From the NCBI GenBank assembly GCA_964601765.1, contig CAZROR010000001.1, forward strand, positions 43,262 to 107,261: a stretch of DNA of 64,000 bases, in the 5' to 3' direction. Positions within the stretch are counted from its first letter, which is position 1. Each line of letters starts with the position of its first letter. A model generated the notes under the pieces. It was not told the DNA's origin. It saw nothing but the letters and a program-made list of their open reading frames with translations, and ran no database searches. Positions 61,032 through 64,000 of the stretch are shown in pieces. The stretch is from SZUA-181 sp964601765 (lineage in GTDB: Bacteria > Pseudomonadota > Zetaproteobacteria > Mariprofundales > Mariprofundaceae). Position numbers and translations under genes: made by a program.

Positions 61032-61826
61032 TCACGGGGTTGTCTTCGAAGGACCGGCGGGAACCCTGAAATGCGCCGTGCCGCTCATGCCGGCAAGCAG
61101 TTCGGGATGCCGCCCGGAGATCCTGCCGCTGATCTCCAGCGTCTGGCTCACGGGATCGACACGAGCCCCGAGCGATGTGACCGTGGCCGGGTAATCCTTG
61201 CCGGTCTCATCGATGGTTACCGTAAACGGCGTGCTCCCGGCAAGCCAGACCAGCCAGCGTGAAGGCACGAACAGTTGCAGCTTGAGCGCGCTGTCGTCGA
61301 GAATCTCAAGCAGTGGTTGTCCCTCGGCCACGCTCTCGAAGGGCTTCGCCAGCCGCTTGACCACGCGGCCTGGCATCGGCGCGAGGATGGTGCAACGCCT
61401 CGTCTCCGCCTGCGCGAGCGCCACGTCCGCCCTGGCCTTGTCCACCTCCGTTTCAGACACGGCCAGTTGCAGGGCGCTCACCGAGTTGAATTTCCTGAGC
61501 CGCTGATTGGCCTGCAGGGTCATGCTGGCCGCCTTCAGCTGCGCCTTCGCCTTTTTCAGCTTCGCCCGCTTGATGGCGCAGTTGAACCTGACCAGCGGGG
61601 CGCCCTTTCGGAAGCGTCCGCCCGTCGCCACCGGCATGGCGTCAATACGCGCCGCGATCTGACTGGAGAGCGTGGCCTCCTGCTGCGGAACAAGCAGCAC
61701 GCGTATCTGCCCCCCGTCCGGCGTCTCGCCGGCCACGGCAGCCCGGGACGCCGCCGCAAGAAGCAGCAGCAAGGCGACAGGTAATCGCCACGCGCCGAAC
61801 TCCGTTCCTCCGCACTTCGGTGTCAT
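61032..61826 (-). CDS. Periplasmic adaptor (RND/HlyD type)
   Basis: 264 residues. Signal peptide (about 1-32, LPVALLLLLAAASRAAVA), lipoyl half, a helical hairpin (about 75-140), second lipoyl half (CTILAPMPGRVVKRLAKPFE, split) and a beta-barrel ending MSGTAHFRVP. It has no membrane helix, so acts in the periplasm, probably bridging to the TolC-like protein. Its ATG overlaps the upstream stop by 4 bases. Confidence 0.8.
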   Translation of the reverse strand: MTPKCGGTEFGAWRLPVALLLLLAAASRAAVAGETPDGGQIRVLLVPQQEATLSSQIAARIDAMPVATGGRFRKGAPLVRFNCAIKRAKLKKAKAQLKAASMTLQANQRLRKFNSVSALQLAVSETEVDKARADVALAQAETRRCTILAPMPGRVVKRLAKPFESVAEGQPLLEILDDSALKLQLFVPSRWLVWLAGSTPFTVTIDETGKDYPATVTSLGARVDPVSQTLEISGRISGRHPELLAGMSGTAHFRVPAGPSKTTP

Positions 61827-63817
61827 TCAGCCGGGCCGACCACCTCGAAGCGCACGGTGTTCGATGTCGCACCCTTCCCATCCGTAACCGTCACGCTCCA
61901 CGCGCCGGGCACGGTACCGGTTTTGATGCGCATGGCGATATGGCCCGAATCCAGCCACTGCACCCTCGATGCAGGCAGGCGTTTCTCACCCCCGCCCCAG
62001 TCCACGCTCACCCGGCTATGCGCATCGAACCCGCGACCGGAAATAATCAGCAGCTGCGGCTCGTGCGAGCCCGGAACGCTGGATGGATAAACGCCCCTGA
62101 GCACGGGCCCGGTAGCCGCGGGCGCGGCTGCTTCCTGCGGCGCGGATTCTGCGGCCGACGCGGCCGGGGCCTCGCTGATCTCCGTGGCCGGCGTAATGGG
62201 CGCGGGCATGTTCCGCCCGAGGGAAGCAGGCTTTTCCGCTTCGGCCGATGTTCCCCCGCTCTCCGGCCTTCCGGCAGCCGCGTTCCCGGATGTCGGAGTG
62301 GCGGTCTGCGGAGCCATATCGTTGTTCCGCCCCAACCTGTTCAACTCATCAATCCAGGCATCGGTCTGCCCGGTAAGCTTTGCCGCCAGGGCATCGACAT
62401 CATCCCGGGTAAACGATGGCACGGCATCCAGCCCCAGCGAGTTGAACAGGCGGCCCAGGGCATTCTGCATCTCGGCATAGGCATCGGCGCGGCGCATGCG
62501 GGCCACGAGCGCCGCCGTGGCGCCCCGGATCTGCGCCAGTTCATCGCCCGTGCCGGCGGCCCGCATGGCGCCGGCCTGTGAACTCAGCCTGTCCTGCACC
62601 GATGAAATGCGCGATTCAAGCTCAAAGTCCTTTCGCGCCAGCCGGTAACGTTGGTAGGCCAGGTGCATCTGCGTCACCACGGCCATGCTCAGGGCCAGGC
62701 GGCGGGATTTCCCCACGTCAAGCTGCGTCTTTGCGGCGCGGATTGCCGCCGGGCCGGAAAACAGCTGGAAGATGTTCCACGTAACAGCCTCGCTTGCCGA
62801 TCCCCAGCTGTTGTTGAACAGGAACTTGTTGCTGTCATACGAGTATCCGGCATTGAACTCGATACCGGGCAGCATGCGCAGCATGGCCTTGCGCACTTCC
62901 AGCGCGTCGATGTGCTGCTGGTAGTCCTCCTGGCGCAATTCCGGGCGGTTGATGAGAGCAAGCTTTTCCAGGGCGGCCATGTCCGGACGCAGATCAGCCA
63001 TCCGGGCAAACGCATTCCCGGGAATGGCGACCCTGAACGGCGTTCCTGGCTTCAGGTTGATAAGTGCGGCCAGCTCCGTCTTGGCCATTGAAAGCCGCTG
63101 CACGAGTTGCCAGAGCTGCCGGATATCCTGGAGCAGATCGCGCTGGTACTCCAGGGCCCGCTGTGGTGACTGGATAGCCTGCTTCTCCATCTGCTCGGAA
63201 TGTGCCAGCGCGGCCGTGGCCCGGGTCATGAGCCGCTTCAGCTCCTTCAGCATGATTTCGGCGCTCACGGCCCGCCACCATGCATAGCGCACGTCCTGAA
63301 TGATGTTCTGCACCACCTTGCGCCGCCGCTCCATGGCTAGCATCACCTGTCCGGCCTGTTGCTGCGCGCGGGCATAGCTGATGCCGAAGTCGAGGATGTT
63401 CCATGCCACCGCGACCTCTCCGGTTACGCGAACGCGCTCCTGCGAGGTGGAAGCGACCAGCGACTGCGTGCGCGTCTCGATCGCCTGGCTCACGCCACCG
63501 GTGTCGTTGCTGCGCTGGTGATAGCCGGCGGATGCCGTCAGCTTCGGCAGTTCCTCGAACTGCACGGCCTTGAGATTAGCGCGGGCGAGCGCCGTTTCCA
63601 TCATCTTCAGGCGGTGATCCAGGTTGTACCTGATGGCCCGCGCCATGGCCTCGGGAAGCGTGATGGGGTGGGTCACGGGCGCCTGGCCCCTGAACATTTG
63701 CCCGAGATCGTCTCCCGCGCGGCGTTCAAACTCGGCATCCGTCAACGGCTTCGGCGTCACGGCGCAACCCGCCAGCGCCACGGCGGCTAGTGCGGCCACG
63801 TATTTCACAGCATTCAT
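61823..63817 (-). CDS. TolC-like outer-membrane lipoprotein with C-terminal IPT/TIG domain
   Basis: 664 residues. Lipobox LAGC (Cys18), two outer-membrane-factor repeats (about 50-270 and 280-480) rich in long helices, a Pro/Ala/Glu linker (about 490-565) and an Ig-like TIG domain (about 567-660: GPVLRGVYPSSVPG, LLIISGRGFDAHSRVSV). TolC family proteins form the outer-membrane channel of exporters; an added TIG domain is not part of classical TolC. First complete gene of the cassette; 4 bases after the partial gene. Confidence 0.82.
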   Translation of the reverse strand: MNAVKYVAALAAVALAGCAVTPKPLTDAEFERRAGDDLGQMFRGQAPVTHPITLPEAMARAIRYNLDHRLKMMETALARANLKAVQFEELPKLTASAGYHQRSNDTGGVSQAIETRTQSLVASTSQERVRVTGEVAVAWNILDFGISYARAQQQAGQVMLAMERRRKVVQNIIQDVRYAWWRAVSAEIMLKELKRLMTRATAALAHSEQMEKQAIQSPQRALEYQRDLLQDIRQLWQLVQRLSMAKTELAALINLKPGTPFRVAIPGNAFARMADLRPDMAALEKLALINRPELRQEDYQQHIDALEVRKAMLRMLPGIEFNAGYSYDSNKFLFNNSWGSASEAVTWNIFQLFSGPAAIRAAKTQLDVGKSRRLALSMAVVTQMHLAYQRYRLARKDFELESRISSVQDRLSSQAGAMRAAGTGDELAQIRGATAALVARMRRADAYAEMQNALGRLFNSLGLDAVPSFTRDDVDALAAKLTGQTDAWIDELNRLGRNNDMAPQTATPTSGNAAAGRPESGGTSAEAEKPASLGRNMPAPITPATEISEAPAASAAESAPQEAAAPAATGPVLRGVYPSSVPGSHEPQLLIISGRGFDAHSRVSVDWGGGEKRLPASRVQWLDSGHIAMRIKTGTVPGAWSVTVTDGKGATSNTVRFEVVGPAE

Positions 63818-63821
63818 TCTT

Positions 63822-64000
63822 TTATTCCTCCAGGATGGCTACGGCGTCTTTCAGCGTTTGCAGAAACTGCTGGCGGCGTGTGTCAAAGCCGGCCGCCTCG
63901 GTTGCGATCCGCGCTGTCAGGGATTGATTCGCGGGAGCCGCGGCAGCTTCAGCCGCGCGGGCGTTCCCGCCGGCCTCGCGCGAGTGGCTCGCCGCATTGC
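63822..64000 (-). CDS. C-terminal end of an unknown protein (cut by window edge)
   Basis: 58 codons plus stop are visible. The tail is Ala-rich (NARAAEAAAAPANQSLTARI) and ends with an amphipathic stretch FDTRRQQFLQTLKDAVAILEE. No family recognised from this piece. It lies 4 bases upstream of the TolC gene in the same direction, so it is probably the first visible member of the same operon; it may be an export substrate or another component (guess). Confidence 0.6.
   Translation of the reverse strand, partial: NAASHSREAGGNARAAEAAAAPANQSLTARIATEAAGFDTRRQQFLQTLKDAVAILEE

Overview
This is a 64 kb piece of a Gram-negative proteobacterial chromosome, dense (about 65 genes, few gaps above 150 bases) and almost entirely housekeeping. 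RpoS, LolC/LolD, PilW, NlpD, RodZ and TolC-type proteins show a two-membrane cell. CbbY (a Calvin-cycle repair phosphatase) suggests autotrophic CO2 fixation, and a di-iron oxygen-sensor/diguanylate cyclase fusion suggests a microaerophile or one that tracks O2. HisZ, the SerA + class V aminotransferase pair and the recA-recX-alaS neighbourhood would fit a chemolithoautotroph such as a zetaproteobacterium or an acidithiobacillus-like lineage. That placement is inference; no rRNA gene is present to settle it. G+C seems to rise along the window: three hand-counted 60-base lines gave 45% near 5.2 kb, 58% near 30 kb and 68% near 60 kb.

Layout. 0-4.4 kb: gyrA start, tRNA-Arg(CCT), then pcm-yqaA-nlpD-rpoS, tRNA-Pro(GGG) and ihfA-merR. 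4.4-9.5 kb: one leftward operon CBS protein - NhaD-type antiporter - lolC - double cyclic-nucleotide-binding protein - lolD. 9.5-15 kb: lysS, ndk, a host-attachment-family protein, mnmA, a small inverted-repeat element (13336-13506), tatD-cbbY. 15-17.7 kb: clpS-clpA. 17.7-24.9 kb: a five-gene signalling operon (GAF membrane protein, histidine kinase, response regulator, triple-PAS HD-GYP, ODP-GGDEF) for making and degrading c-di-GMP. 24.9-27.3 kb: two TIGR04282/04283-type glycosyltransferases with a circularly permuted ATP-grasp-like protein. 27.4-31.4 kb: rlmN-mtnP-pilW-rodZ-ycgN. 31.5-38.5 kb: dapE-queF-dapF, aat, map, a DUF3179 protein, rlmD, midA. 38.6-40.6 kb: trxA, a 100-N assembly gap beside a duplicated trmL start, trmL, an AT-rich non-coding region with DnaA-box-like sites, pgsA. 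40.6-46.8 kb: aminotransferase-serA-hisZ-purA-Fe-ADH operon. 47-49.6 kb: rnd-unknown-xthA. 49.7-57 kb: a repeat-rich secreted protein, VanZ-like protein and recA-recX-alaS-apaH, then thpR and a small CNBD protein. 57.5-64 kb: a leftward export-like cassette of a TolC fused to a TIG domain, a periplasmic adaptor, a GAF-HlyD adaptor and an M50 intramembrane-protease/HlyD fusion, continuing past the window edge.

Most worth a second look: (1) the 57.5-64 kb cassette, which resembles a type I exporter but has a polytopic M50-HlyD protein and no ABC ATPase; (2) a recurring TANNNT -10 box exactly 6-7 bases upstream of the start codon of seven genes, pointing to leaderless mRNAs; (3) the oxygen-sensing c-di-GMP operon; (4) an orphan secreted protein ending in proline pentads; (5) the non-coding region before pgsA. 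No CRISPR array, prophage or complete insertion sequence was seen.
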